The translations under genes and the position numbers were made by a program. Shown here piece after piece: positions 1-9,953 of a DNA stretch of 64,000 bases; position 1 is the stretch's first letter; the number at the start of each line of letters is the position of its first letter. The notes beneath the pieces are model-generated. The model had not been told where the DNA came from, did not search any database, and saw only the letters and a list, made by a program, of their open reading frames with translations. Source of the DNA: Paramoeba atlantica (lineage: Eukaryota; Discosea); contig CDRNVI010000059.1 of assembly GCA_977017575.1 (NCBI GenBank), forward strand, positions 248,001 through 312,000, written 5' to 3'.

Positions 1-3000
1 GACGTGTCTAACCAAAACAAAAACCTGTCCCTGAAAGGCACTCCCACAGACAGGGTTGCAAAACCTGCTACCCGAACCGTCCAGGCTCTCATATCCCAAA
101 AGAGCAATGAGTCCCTTACCAGCGACACAGGAGAAGCACCCCCAGCTCCATGCAAACATCCTTGTAAGGACAAAAGCACCTGCGGACACCCCTGTTGCAA
201 GCGGGGTGTAACGCGGCCACATATCCTGGTCACTCCTCACACAAACGAACTTCCCCCTCACCCCGTCCCCCCCACCACACAACAAACGGTTCCGGAATGC
301 AAACACCGCTGCAAGGACAAAGCTCACTGTGAACACCCATGCTGCAAACGACACCTGGTACGCGTAGCAAAACCGGATACGTACAACAATAAGAGAAGTG
401 ACGCACCGGTGGATGCAAGAGAAGACGTGAAGGTGATCACGGCTGTGAGTGTAATGCCGGTACAACGTAGCACACCCTGTAAGCATGTCTGTAAAAACAA
501 ACAGACCTGCGGGCACCCATGTTGCAAACGTAATCTTACACCAACAACATACGAACTCACGAGCACTACGGCGAGCGGTCAAGAATCCGGGCCCAAAGAA
601 GCTCCAAGTACGCGACAAAGGGACGAAACGTCACCGCCATGCACGCGTGACCGCGTAACACAGGATGTGAAAGTACCGAAATCAAGCAACCTACTTGGCA
701 TGGCAGCGCGAGCTGCAACACGATATCTGTTTTCAAGCCGCACTCAACCGTACGCTAACGGCACTCCCTCAACCCCGGCGGTAACCGTACGACCTCACAG
801 CAGCACCGGACAGGATCGCTTGTCGTACACAATAGCACCCTGTCCAAAAGACGAACACGATTTACATGTACCCCCACCCAAGGAGGTTATTCCCCATCAA
901 AAATCACCCACTGTTACCGTCGGTCGTGCCGTCGCATCAACTGCCTGCTCGCTTGCCAAATTCCTACTTTTCAACGGCGTTCCATGTCAAACTCCGGACT
1001 CCCAAAGCCTCCCCAAACCTAAATCTCAAACACAACTTCAGGTCCACGCCTTAACTAGCGTATGCAAGCATATCTGCAAGAGTAAAGATCAATGTAAGCA
1101 CGTGTGCTGCAAGCAAGGCCTAGGCCCCGCCTCCGAACAAGCAGACCGTGTCGAGCCCTGTAAGCATAAATGTAAGAACAAAGCAGGGTGCGGCCATCCT
1201 TGCTGCAAACGCACTGGCACACCGTTGACTTCGCTTGACACACCGATAAGCAAACTGGATGGGCAGGATACTCTACCCACCGGCCCATGTACCCTTCCCA
1301 AGAATCTCGTCACACCGTCCCTAAACGCAACCACTACGACAGCTGACCGTGCCGTTGCCAGGGAACCAACCATCCCGACTCCCAAAAACAAGGCACCGGA
1401 AAGTATCATTCTCTTGGTCTCATCTTCCCCAGCACACCAACACAGTCCGCGGAATGAGAATGGCGATGACGAAGTCCCATCCTGGGTTTTCCAACAAGCG
1501 CACAGCGTAGGGCGAATACAAAGCCCGCCGCTTGAACAAGGAAGCCTCTTACCCCCATCACAACTGGACACCCATTTACATTCGGACGAATCCGAGGGTC
1601 CCCAGATTCCCATACAAACTCCCGACAGCCCGTCACAGTATCTCCCGCCGCCCCAGGACCTCACGCATCCCGTAACCCATAACCGACACAAGCAACGTTT
1701 CCACTTTATCCAGTCCCGGTCAAAACCTGTCAAACTCCGCCTCGTCAACGACAACACATGGAGATATTTCCCGGATGTGCATGCAGCATGCGTAAGCCAA
1801 CTTGTGCGTAGTCGTATCCCTTCCCCCCAGGGGGCTGAAGCCGCCCTGTCCAAAGCGCTCAATGGGAAAAGTGCAGCACACGACATCGTCGTAGAAACGT
1901 GTACCGTAGACGAACTTATGGAAAAGAGAGCGTGTGACTTTTTAGAAGTTAGTAGAGTAGACTCAACAAGTCACATTTCTCGCCACGCGAACTGGGTATC
2001 TCTTTTTCACGACAGCCGCCTGGAATTATACAACCACTACGCATCACCTAGCTCAATGGGTAAAGCGGTAAACAAGGTACTGAACGGGAGAGCGGTCCCT
2101 GGGTTATCGGCGTTTCGGATCGTTCTGCTCCTTCGCACCGACGACAAAGAAGAAGTACAGCCATCAAAGCCCCAAACGGTCCCAACACTTCCACCATACG
2201 AGATTATTTCGCGTGACCACGCCTCCTCCTTGAAGCGGACGCACCCATGCCAACATCGATGCATAAGTAAACTCAAATGCAGCCATCCATGCTGCAAAAT
2301 CTATGGACCATCCCTCGATCAGGGAATCGAAGGAGACTCTGAGGGGAGCCCCAACGCAGGACAAGAGCAAGAACACCCCGAACTTAACCCCCCCACTTCC
2401 GCTTCCTCTCCGAGACTACTCGACGAGACGGAGTACCTTTTCCGCACGGCACGATACATCCAGGGGGGCAAGTTAAACATAAACTTGGCTGACGCGCACT
2501 GGCACGAGGTGGAACGTAGGGCCCTCCACAGATGCAACACCTTGCTCACTGTCTCTGGCGACGCACTCTCCGCCGTCCATAACGCAGAACTACTGAGTGC
2601 AATACTAGCGGTGTCGGCATATGAAGTGGCGCGAGACGTCGACTCCAGGAAGGGTTTCATTATCCGAACGGCTCGAGGACACATAAAGGGGAAAGTCCGT
2701 CCATTAGAAAGCGAAAAAGTTGCCTTTTCCTTCTCTCGACATGTAAAACAACTACAAATGAAGCTGCGATACACACACGGCAAGGCTCCCCGCATGGCGT
2801 TGAAACAAAAGATTAAGGAAACCAAAAAGGCGGAACGTATATACAGCGCAGAAGCCATGGCCCAAAAACGGGAACTGGAAAGTCGCTGGGCACTTCAACA
2901 ATTCAACCGCAATCCATGGACGGCTGCGAGTCAAACCTTGAACAAAAGGACAGAAGCAGAAAGTGTACCGGCCTATCCGACTTGCAATGTACAGAAAGTG

Positions 3001-5385
3001 GAAAGTGTGTTCACAACATTACTTACGGACCCCACTACAGTGCATCACTTACCACCCCACGACGTCCTCGGAAACCGTCCTCTGGCAGAAATGACCTGGG
3101 ACGAACTGGCTTCAATCGACATTTCGAACGCTCTCACATCAAAGAAAAACAGCAGTGCTCCAGGCCAGGACTCCATTACGTACCAGACTCTAAAGCGATG
3201 CCACAGCTCCCACACCCACATGGCAAACGTCTTCAACGCGCTAGTGCGCTTCAGCACATGTCCGACGTCGTGGAAAATATCCGTCACTCGCCTCATTTAC
3301 AAAAAAGGGGAGCCTGACAACCCACAAAACTGGCGTCCCATCGGCCTGACTAGCGTACTAGGGAAACTCCTGCATTCCATCATCAGCCGGAAAATGACGA
3401 AATTCCTACTTGAAGCCTCTGTCATTGACCCCAAGATACAGAAAGGCTTTCTCCCCGCCATTAACGGTACTCTCGAACATACGCAATCCCTCTCAGAGCT
3501 CCTACGCCACTACCGGAAGAACAAGTGGAACTACTGCATGGCCCAGCTAGACCTCAGTAACGCCTTTGGTTCAGTCCCCCGCAACATCATCTTTGAAGCA
3601 CTGGAATGGGCGAGAATCTCCCTAAACATTATTAAATACGTCCAATGCTTATACACTGACGCAAGTACCCGCATTAAATGCTACGAAGGTCTGTCCAGCG
3701 CGATCCCAGCTAAACGAGGTGTCTTACAAGGTGACACTCTCTCTCCTACGCTCTTTCTGGTGATTATGGAGCTAGCCCTACGTTACATGGCAAAATCGTT
3801 TCCCTCATTTGGATTGAACCTCCCTGGATTTCCAAAAAGCTTCCTAAAAGCGTACGCCGACGATCTCACGGTCCTGACGAATAGTGAAAAAGAAATGCAA
3901 CTGGCTGTTGAAACACTATCCACGGTACTCAGTTCGCTTGGCCTTTCCATCAACGTCAAAAAGTGCAGAGTCCAATATATGGCGTCCAAGAAAAATGATG
4001 AACACCCCGCCTACATGACACGACGTCCCCAAATTTTCATCAAGAACGAAGCTATACCGCATATATGCGACGAAGGAAGTACGTTTCTTGGCATGAATAT
4101 TGCCCCCGGTTCTCAACAATCCCGAGCCCTTTTCACGAAAGTTAGGCCCTTATTGAAGCGATGGCTTCATAACATTGACCAGTCGGCCCACGACCTCCCA
4201 TCAAAAATTTGGATATATCAACACGCAATCATCTCTCGGCTACGCTTCACCTTTACTATACACCCATGTATCACGCTCAACTTTATTTTACGCCTTCAGA
4301 AAATGTGTACTCACTCCCTGAAACGGTGGATCAATGCGGCTAGAACTACATGCAGCGAAGCAATCTACTCTCAGCGTGGATGGAACATCTGCAGCTTGTC
4401 CAGACTCTGGGAGGACTGTACAGCTGATCTTCTCTGTCAAATGAAGCGGTCCCGAGACCCGAACGTTACGTCCGCACTGCAGGAAAGAATACGGGCTGAA
4501 GAACATAAGCGCAGGAAAGGCCAAATTCGACCAGCATGTGACATCACACACATACTGGAGGATCGCGACCTCGCAAAACGAACTCTTCTTGAGCTTAATG
4601 AGGACCGAATGATCAACGCACTACGCCGCAGGTCAACGTTCGCTATTCAGTGGTGGGATATAGCCTCCGAGGAAGAACAGGCGAAAGATTTCAGCGCCGC
4701 GATAAACGGACTACGTAGCACTTCCCTTAGCCGCTTCGCAACTTCTTTAATGGTACAAAACACTCTCCCTACTAGGACAATGCTGAGGACATGGGGAATT
4801 CACGGCACAGATACAGTACAATGCCGAATTTGTAAACAAGAACCGGAAACATTACGACACCTCTTATCCTCGTGCAAGGTATCACTAGAACAGGGACGTT
4901 ACACATATCGCCATGATTGTGTACTCTCCACCTTTGCAAACGCGATACTCTCTTCCCCCCATACCGCAGAGGCACATTTTGATCTCCCACACCTACGTCA
5001 ACTACCCGCATGGTGGTCCGACCTGGAAACACAGCTTCGCCCAGATGGAATCGTCAAACTCAACGACGGAACTGAATTTATCGTTGAGTTGACGATGCCC
5101 TGGGAGGAAAACGTACACGAAGCCCACTGCCGAAAAGTAGAAAAGTACATAAATATTCTACACCGACGAAAAATAAGGTACTCAGACTGCCACTTGATAT
5201 GCTTTGAAGTTGGAGCTAGAGGTCTCCCTTCTACGACGCTGCGTCACATCAACCGTCTCTTTTTGGGTGACAAGGCACTCTCAGATAAGTGCCGTGTCGA
5301 AGTCATCCGAACGGCGATCCGGAGCAGCTTTCAACTCTGGCTGAAAAGGGAATCCCCTTTATGGGACAACCAAAGCTTTGGTTAG
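1..5385 (+). CDS. LINE polyprotein: zinc fingers, reverse transcriptase, CCHC, RLE endonuclease (5' partial)
   Basis: The frame is open at the left edge, so the start is not seen. Numbering from base 4, residues about 50-760 carry six copies of a cysteine/histidine module of the form CxHxC-x5-CxHxCC (near 50, 100, 160, 355, 385 and 745). The module resembles the zinc-binding segment known from HFM1/MER3 helicases. Reverse transcriptase follows, with RPIGL near 1111, a QGDTLSP motif near 1241 and the catalytic YADD at 1284-1287. A CCHC zinc knuckle (CRIC...H...C) lies near 1607, followed by a RYTYRHD stretch. The restriction-like endonuclease has RPDG at 1679 and VELT about 13 residues later, the PD-(D/E)xK pattern. 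Domain order is that of R2/NeSL/CRE LINEs. The N-terminal fingers are presumed to bind DNA target or element RNA. It ends at TAG 5383-5385. Confidence 0.9.
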   Translation, partial: DVSNQNKNLSLKGTPTDRVAKPATRTVQALISQKSNESLTSDTGEAPPAPCKHPCKDKSTCGHPCCKRGVTRPHILVTPHTNELPPHPVPPTTQQTVPECKHRCKDKAHCEHPCCKRHLVRVAKPDTYNNKRSDAPVDAREDVKVITAVSVMPVQRSTPCKHVCKNKQTCGHPCCKRNLTPTTYELTSTTASGQESGPKEAPSTRQRDETSPPCTRDRVTQDVKVPKSSNLLGMAARAATRYLFSSRTQPYANGTPSTPAVTVRPHSSTGQDRLSYTIAPCPKDEHDLHVPPPKEVIPHQKSPTVTVGRAVASTACSLAKFLLFNGVPCQTPDSQSLPKPKSQTQLQVHALTSVCKHICKSKDQCKHVCCKQGLGPASEQADRVEPCKHKCKNKAGCGHPCCKRTGTPLTSLDTPISKLDGQDTLPTGPCTLPKNLVTPSLNATTTTADRAVAREPTIPTPKNKAPESIILLVSSSPAHQHSPRNENGDDEVPSWVFQQAHSVGRIQSPPLEQGSLLPPSQLDTHLHSDESEGPQIPIQTPDSPSQYLPPPQDLTHPVTHNRHKQRFHFIQSRSKPVKLRLVNDNTWRYFPDVHAACVSQLVRSRIPSPQGAEAALSKALNGKSAAHDIVVETCTVDELMEKRACDFLEVSRVDSTSHISRHANWVSLFHDSRLELYNHYASPSSMGKAVNKVLNGRAVPGLSAFRIVLLLRTDDKEEVQPSKPQTVPTLPPYEIISRDHASSLKRTHPCQHRCISKLKCSHPCCKIYGPSLDQGIEGDSEGSPNAGQEQEHPELNPPTSASSPRLLDETEYLFRTARYIQGGKLNINLADAHWHEVERRALHRCNTLLTVSGDALSAVHNAELLSAILAVSAYEVARDVDSRKGFIIRTARGHIKGKVRPLESEKVAFSFSRHVKQLQMKLRYTHGKAPRMALKQKIKETKKAERIYSAEAMAQKRELESRWALQQFNRNPWTAASQTLNKRTEAESVPAYPTCNVQKVESVFTTLLTDPTTVHHLPPHDVLGNRPLAEMTWDELASIDISNALTSKKNSSAPGQDSITYQTLKRCHSSHTHMANVFNALVRFSTCPTSWKISVTRLIYKKGEPDNPQNWRPIGLTSVLGKLLHSIISRKMTKFLLEASVIDPKIQKGFLPAINGTLEHTQSLSELLRHYRKNKWNYCMAQLDLSNAFGSVPRNIIFEALEWARISLNIIKYVQCLYTDASTRIKCYEGLSSAIPAKRGVLQGDTLSPTLFLVIMELALRYMAKSFPSFGLNLPGFPKSFLKAYADDLTVLTNSEKEMQLAVETLSTVLSSLGLSINVKKCRVQYMASKKNDEHPAYMTRRPQIFIKNEAIPHICDEGSTFLGMNIAPGSQQSRALFTKVRPLLKRWLHNIDQSAHDLPSKIWIYQHAIISRLRFTFTIHPCITLNFILRLQKMCTHSLKRWINAARTTCSEAIYSQRGWNICSLSRLWEDCTADLLCQMKRSRDPNVTSALQERIRAEEHKRRKGQIRPACDITHILEDRDLAKRTLLELNEDRMINALRRRSTFAIQWWDIASEEEQAKDFSAAINGLRSTSLSRFATSLMVQNTLPTRTMLRTWGIHGTDTVQCRICKQEPETLRHLLSSCKVSLEQGRYTYRHDCVLSTFANAILSSPHTAEAHFDLPHLRQLPAWWSDLETQLRPDGIVKLNDGTEFIVELTMPWEENVHEAHCRKVEKYINILHRRKIRYSDCHLICFEVGARGLPSTTLRHINRLFLGDKALSDKCRVEVIRTAIRSSFQLWLKRESPLWDNQSFG

Positions 5386-5486
5386 CAAATGGTCTAGCAG
5401 GCGACGTCATATGCGTACGTCCTGTTAGACTTTATTACTCTACAGGTAATGCCCTGTATAGATATAATTATAATTAATTATTTAGT
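5386..5486 (+). other. LINE 3' UTR with two hairpins and AT tail
   Basis: About 100 bases separate the LINE stop codon from the LRR flank. An 8-bp stem (5394-5401 with 5421-5428, one G-U pair) encloses an inner ACGT/ACGT pairing. A second hairpin pairs TACAGG 5441-5446 with CCTGTA 5453-5458. An AT-rich tail of TATAATTA-like units runs to about 5482. RLE-type LINEs start reverse transcription on structured 3' RNA, so this is the likely recognition region; that role is inferred. Confidence 0.6.
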
Positions 5487-5774
5487 ATGAATGAGTGTAG
5501 CGGATCACTGGATTTAACGCGCTTGCCCCCTACTCTTAAATCCCTATATCTCGATGATAATAGATTCAAAGGTGAAATTGATCTCACGTGTCTTCCGTTG
5601 TCGATACGCGAAATCTCCTTGTGCTACAATGAGCTATGCGGTGAGCCGGACGTCACGAAGCTTCCGGAACATGTATTCGAAGTTGACCTTTCTCACAACC
5701 ACTTTACATGGCATGGAGACGTACCATCAATAGTTATTATTTGGGATGAAGAGGAGACAAAAGCAATCGGTTAG
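5487..5774 (+). pseudogene. 3' remnant of an LRR gene cut by the LINE
   Basis: The 95-codon frame encodes four leucine-rich units of the local type (xDLTxLPxxLxxLxLxxNxF) and a tail ending KAIG. It is very close at both DNA and protein level to the end of the LRR pseudogene at 11559-12210: both have CSGSLDLT, NRFKGEIDLTCLP and ELCGEPD in the same order. The amino-terminal cap and early repeats are missing here because the LINE occupies the position just before the AGTATGAAT that the two loci share. The ATG at 5487 is simply the internal Met codon of the repeat, so this is the downstream half of a disrupted gene, not a short gene in its own right. Confidence 0.8.
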
Positions 5775-6150
5775 GTGAGGGTAAAGCACTTGTAGATCTT
5801 TGAAGTTTTGCTATAAAAACGGCCTTTTCAGTTTTGCCGACACATTAGTATCAATGCAATGTCTACCATTCTGTACTATACATTATAAAAGGCTACATAC
5901 GTTTCTCCCATTCAGCCGGTCATTAATCTAATCAGATCAAATTGATTCAATCGTTCTGAAATGCATTTTTCTGTCCCGAGGACCAGTGGCGCACTTCCGC
6001 CGCGATTGACACAAGCAGACAATACTTTGCAACAAAAATGACGAAAACTGATAAAAGAGGCGTTGAATTTCTCAGTATGGAAAACGTTTTTCAAACACAA
6101 GTACGAAAAAACCAATTTCCTTTTTTTTTGTTTCTTTGCTTTGCTTGCAC
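5775..6150. other. Intergenic spacer
   Basis: AT-rich DNA without a supportable gene. A strong pyrimidine run (about 6118-6147) leads into the next LRR gene and may serve as a trans-splicing signal. An AG downstream of it at 6169-6170 lies inside the proposed coding region, so the exact acceptor is unclear. Confidence 0.5.
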
Positions 6151-6888
6151 ATGTATCTGACGTCTGCAGCTGATATTCCACGTGCAGTACGCGCGGGTAA
6201 GGTACGTGGAAATTTGGGTCAGGAATATCAACTTGAACGATTTGTACATAATCTGACACAGCGACATCCATCATGGACCTCAGAGACTCCCGCGTGTAAG
6301 TGGTACGGAGTCAGTTGTCGAGACCAAGAAGTATTTTCGATTGATTGGGAAAAGGAAAAATTACGTGGTAGTTTTGAGTTTTCGGGTTTGCCTCCGAGTA
6401 CAGCACGATTTTTGTGTTCTAAAAATCGTGTCTTTGGTTTTTTGCCACTTCTTGAATTTCCTTCCTCTCTCTTGCGAGTTGTCGTTGCGGCGAACCAGTT
6501 TTCGGGCCTCTTAAATTTGAATGACTTGTGGTCCACAGTTATTTATTTTGAGGCACACGTAAATGTGCTTTCTGGAGCTCTAGACTTTTCTACGCTCCCA
6601 CTTGATTTGCGGGAATTGCGTTTAGCTAAGAATAACTTTGACGGCGAGCTCCACCTGGTGACAGGACGCGTGTTACAAAATTTGCAAGTTCTTGACCTCT
6701 CTTATAACTCATTCAATGGTGCGCTTCGTTTAAATGGACTGTGGGCGCCTGCTTTACAACTTTCACTACAAGGGAATCATTTTATTGCTGCACAGGAACT
6801 TCGTAATGTTTCACTTTCCCGTTTGAAGGTAAGTAATTCGCTAAGAAATCTCGTACGATACTCTTCCATGCACGTAGAATACGAATAG
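6151..6888 (+). CDS. LRR protein with Cys-capped N-terminal domain
   Basis: The 245-residue protein belongs to the window's LRR family. After a short polar leader comes the family cap: a QEYQLERF helix, HPSW at 39-42 and CKWYGVSC at 49-56, resembling the LRRNT cap of plant LRR receptors and of Leishmania PSA proteins. About six irregular LRR units follow (for example LRELRLAKNNFDG and LQVLDLSYNSFNG). I see no signal peptide or membrane segment. The start is the ATG at 6151, which gives a leader of family-typical length. The last 20 residues do not fit the repeat and begin at an AAGGTAAGT that resembles a 5' splice site by chance. Function unknown; ligand or protein binding is the family norm. 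Confidence 0.75.
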   Translation: MYLTSAADIPRAVRAGKVRGNLGQEYQLERFVHNLTQRHPSWTSETPACKWYGVSCRDQEVFSIDWEKEKLRGSFEFSGLPPSTARFLCSKNRVFGFLPLLEFPSSLLRVVVAANQFSGLLNLNDLWSTVIYFEAHVNVLSGALDFSTLPLDLRELRLAKNNFDGELHLVTGRVLQNLQVLDLSYNSFNGALRLNGLWAPALQLSLQGNHFIAAQELRNVSLSRLKVSNSLRNLVRYSSMHVEYE

Positions 6889-7420
6889 GAGTTCGTATAG
6901 TTTGCGTGTACAGTATTAGTAAATTTGGTTAGACTGAAGCAATGTGAATACAATGTCTTGTAAAAATTATAATCGTCTTTATAATCGTTTTGTAATCTTT
7001 ATAATCGTTCCCCTAGTTTTTCCTAGTTTTTGGACCCAGAGAGCACAAAGTTGTGTCTTTTTGTGTACCAACCTTTTTGTGTCCACCGTCTTCCACGATC
7101 AGTTTGAATTGCATTGATTGCCTTTTACACAGCCTCACGTAGTCCATTCTGATCCTCGGGCTCAAAAAAATATCGGCCTTAAAAATACTTGATTTCCTCT
7201 AGTTACAAAAAAAAATCTCCTATGGAAAATTATCAAAATAAAGCAAAACCGAATAAAAGTTTAATCTTTAGAATTTCATGACGCAGACTGTATATTTCAT
7301 AAAAAGTGTATGATTTTGTTTTTACCGATCAAAATTAGCGTTCTAAACGGAATTACATATGTAGGTGGCAAGAAGTATGACATTCCAGAAAGATAGCACG
7401 CGACACCTTTAGTTCTTTTC
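6889..7420. other. Intergenic spacer
   Basis: AT-rich spacer with no gene. TTATAATCGT-like words recur at about 6968-7010. The DNA just before the next ATG contains CACCTTTAG followed by TTCTTTTC, a plausible trans-splice acceptor. Confidence 0.45.
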
Positions 7421-9484
7421 ATGTACCGCGCGTTTTCCATTACTCACAAGTCCTGGTCTTCCTCCTGCGGGACGACTTCCTCACATGCGTCCAGTCGATA
7501 CCACCTCACGGGTATGGCACAGCCCTTAGCCAAAATTCTACACGCCAAAGCTACCCTTCATCGTGAAAGGATTCAAAAACTACGAAAGGAGAAGGGCAAT
7601 GAGAGTCTGGGACCCATCACAGTTGACTCGTTGTATAACGGCGCACGTGGGCTCACGTGTCTTCCCCATGAGCCTTCGACGTTGGACCCTCTGGAGGGCA
7701 TTCGCTACCGTGGTATGAGCCTTGCGGCGTGCCGAAACAAACTGCTAGATTGCTCCGAGATTGGCACCGAGCCGCGGCCGGAGGCGTTGTTCTGGCTCCT
7801 GCTCACAGGAGAACTCCCCCATGCGGATGAGCTGCGTGAGCTCTCTGCGGATCTCCACGGGCGAAGCACCGAAAGTACCACACTACCCTCGGTGCTGTCC
7901 TTTCTCGAGACCCTCCCTCGCTCCATGCCCCCGATCACACAACTCACCATCGCACTGCTCGCGCTCCAACCCCACTCCTTACTCGCGCTCGCCCAAACGG
8001 AGGGCAAAGCCACCAAACGAAACACCCCCGATTTCATGCTCGAGGACGCCCTTAACTGTGTGGCCTGGGTCCCCGTCCTGGCCGCCGCGATCTACCGCAG
8101 GCACTGCGCTCCTGTGGATTCCAACGACACCCTCCCCCCTTCCGAACCAACCCACAACACCTCCTCAACAGAATCTCCCCTCTTCGAGACCACACCCTAT
8201 TCTATTTCAAACCGTGAAACCCATGAGGGGGAAACCCATGAGGGTAACAACAATAACCATACGAACAACGCTACTCCTCTAAACCCCTTCCCCTCTTTAT
8301 CCCACCCACGACCTCAAAATCCTCAAGACCACAACTCTCTTCACCTTCACGACAACACCTTGGAGAGCTCACAAAACACACGACCCACGAGTCGTACTCC
8401 AAATTCGTCGGCTCTCTCCTCCGATCCCTCTTTGGGGTCTTCTTGTGAGTCTTCGTGTGAGTCTTCTTGTGAGTCTTCGTGTGAGTCTTGTGAGTCTTCC
8501 GAGGCTCTGGGCTCGGACTGGACCGCGGCCTTTGCCCGTGGACTCTCTCTCCACGGTTCTGGGGCCCACGACCTGCTCCGGCTCTTCCTCTTCGTCCACG
8601 CCTGCCACGACGGGGGGAGTCTCTCCACCCATGTGGCCTCGATGGTCGGGGGGGCGCGGGGGGATGTGTTTCTGTGTCTCTCCAGCGCCTGTGCCGCCCT
8701 GGGCGCCCCCGGGCACGGGGGGAACATGGCGCAGGGGCTGGAGTTTTTACACGCCCTGCAGTGTACGTTGCGGAGGAAGAATAGAGGGGTTGGAGGGGGA
8801 GGTTTAGAGGTTGGGGGATTTGCCCCGCATTCGGCTACGAAGAGGGTAAATGCCTCCATCTCTTCTTCCTCCTCTTCTTCCCCTCTTTCTTTTTGTTCCT
8901 CTTCTTCCTCTTCTTCTTCTGTTTCCGGGGACGAGGGTCTCCGTTCGATTCTCTCCGAACTCACGTGGGAGTATTACCACAACGGAGCGGACCACATCCC
9001 CGGCTACGGCCATGCGGTGCTTCGAGGCCCCGATCCGCGATACGATCTGCTCTATCGCTTCGCCTCGCAGCACTGTGGGGGTAACCCCTACTTTCGCATT
9101 CTCCAGCAGATCCACCCGATCATGCCGGAGGTGTTAGCGCGGCATGGGCGCGGGGGTAATCCGCATGCCACATCGGATGCCATCTCGGGGCTGTTGTTGG
9201 CCCATTACGGGATGAGGGGAAGGCAGTCGTTGTCTTCTTCATCTTTTTCTTCATCTTCTTCTTTTATTCACTTCTTTCCCGTGCTGTTGGCCGTAAGCCG
9301 ACAGCTCGGGATTGTGAGTGGGTTGGTTTGGGACCGCATGGGTCGACGCCCGGTGGAACGGCCGCGGTCGGTGTCGGTGGGGGAGCTGGGGCGGCGGTTT
9401 CAAATCACAGAGAGGGGGGAGGGGAAAATGGGGCAGAGGGGGAAAATGGGGGAGAAAGGGGAGAGGGGGGAGAAAGAGGGGTAG
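7421..9484 (+). CDS. CS: Mitochondrial citrate synthase with low-complexity inserts
   Basis: Citrate synthase condenses acetyl-CoA and oxaloacetate in the mitochondrial TCA cycle. The first 30 residues are Ser/Arg-rich and lack acids, as in a mitochondrial presequence. The conserved core includes IRYRGMSL, the first active-site His region as GHGGN near residue 432 (usually LHGLAN), GYGHAVLR near 530 with the second catalytic His, and the aspartate of ATSDAISG near 586. The C-terminal LIWxR-like and ERPRS motifs are present. At 687 residues it is about 200 longer than usual. The surplus lies in a Ser/Thr/Asn/Glu-rich insert (about 230-365, with repeated SSCE units), a serine run (about 475-510), another short serine run near 608-620 and a Gly/Glu/Lys tail. 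The 5' half is C-rich and the 3' end strongly G-rich. All catalytic positions seem kept, so it is probably active. Confidence 0.88.
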   Translation: MYRAFSITHKSWSSSCGTTSSHASSRYHLTGMAQPLAKILHAKATLHRERIQKLRKEKGNESLGPITVDSLYNGARGLTCLPHEPSTLDPLEGIRYRGMSLAACRNKLLDCSEIGTEPRPEALFWLLLTGELPHADELRELSADLHGRSTESTTLPSVLSFLETLPRSMPPITQLTIALLALQPHSLLALAQTEGKATKRNTPDFMLEDALNCVAWVPVLAAAIYRRHCAPVDSNDTLPPSEPTHNTSSTESPLFETTPYSISNRETHEGETHEGNNNNHTNNATPLNPFPSLSHPRPQNPQDHNSLHLHDNTLESSQNTRPTSRTPNSSALSSDPSLGSSCESSCESSCESSCESCESSEALGSDWTAAFARGLSLHGSGAHDLLRLFLFVHACHDGGSLSTHVASMVGGARGDVFLCLSSACAALGAPGHGGNMAQGLEFLHALQCTLRRKNRGVGGGGLEVGGFAPHSATKRVNASISSSSSSSPLSFCSSSSSSSSVSGDEGLRSILSELTWEYYHNGADHIPGYGHAVLRGPDPRYDLLYRFASQHCGGNPYFRILQQIHPIMPEVLARHGRGGNPHATSDAISGLLLAHYGMRGRQSLSSSSFSSSSSFIHFFPVLLAVSRQLGIVSGLVWDRMGRRPVERPRSVSVGELGRRFQITERGEGKMGQRGKMGEKGERGEKEG

Positions 9485-9953
9485 GGGTAGGTGGGGGTGA
9501 GGTGGGAAAAGGGAGTTGTAGCAGGATAGAGGAGGGAAAATAGATTGTTGTTTACGAGTAGAAGATGCAATAGAGGACAAGTGTTTGCATCGCTACAGGG
9601 GTCATTATAAATTTGTAGTTGGGTGGGGACGTTTAGACAAACTTATGGATAATGATAGGTTTTTGAATTCACTTGTTTTTGTTATGATTTCTTGTCCAGA
9701 TCCCTAGTAGTAGTATTAGGAGTTGAGTTTGTTGTATTTTTTACATGATTTTTACTGTTTTTCAATGCAGCAGGATATTTAGACAGATCCCCATTGAATT
9801 CCTAGTCTTTTTAGATATCACTTTGTTTTCCTGAAAAATTATTATAGCGTTGGTTTTTTTGAAAATCTATTTAACCATTCTTTTCGCTAATAAACTTCAC
9901 AATAAAAAATGAATAGTTTGAATCCATTTCCTTAACAAGCTTATTCTCTTACT
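9485..9953. other. Intergenic spacer
   Basis: AT-rich DNA without genes. The last 30 bases before RPS23 contain TTTCCTTAACAAG then a pyrimidine run, a possible trans-splice acceptor at the AAG. Confidence 0.45.

Larger units (their letters stand above)
1..5486 (+). mobile_element. RLE-type non-LTR retrotransposon (LINE), 5' end outside window
   Basis: One long open frame followed by a short structured 3' untranslated end forms a LINE of the R2/NeSL/CRE type, whose endonuclease is restriction-like and lies after the reverse transcriptase. Its 3' boundary can be placed because the sequence from about 5483 matches the inside of an LRR gene (compare 11955-12210). The element is therefore inserted in an LRR gene. 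The frame is uninterrupted over nearly 1,800 codons, so the copy looks young. The coding strand is A/C-rich throughout, unlike the neighbouring genes. Kinetoplastid relatives such as SLACS and CRE insert in spliced-leader genes; this one does not. The upstream end and any target-site duplication are beyond the window edge. Confidence 0.88.

Noticed and set aside
6825-6840. AAGGTAAGT in the LRR gene at 6151
   Set aside because: No downstream exon continuing the LRR pattern was found, and the same word is plain coding sequence in RPS23.
8347-8964. Long minus-strand open frames opposite the citrate synthase
   Set aside because: They are shadows of Ser/Glu-rich low-complexity codons on the plus strand.
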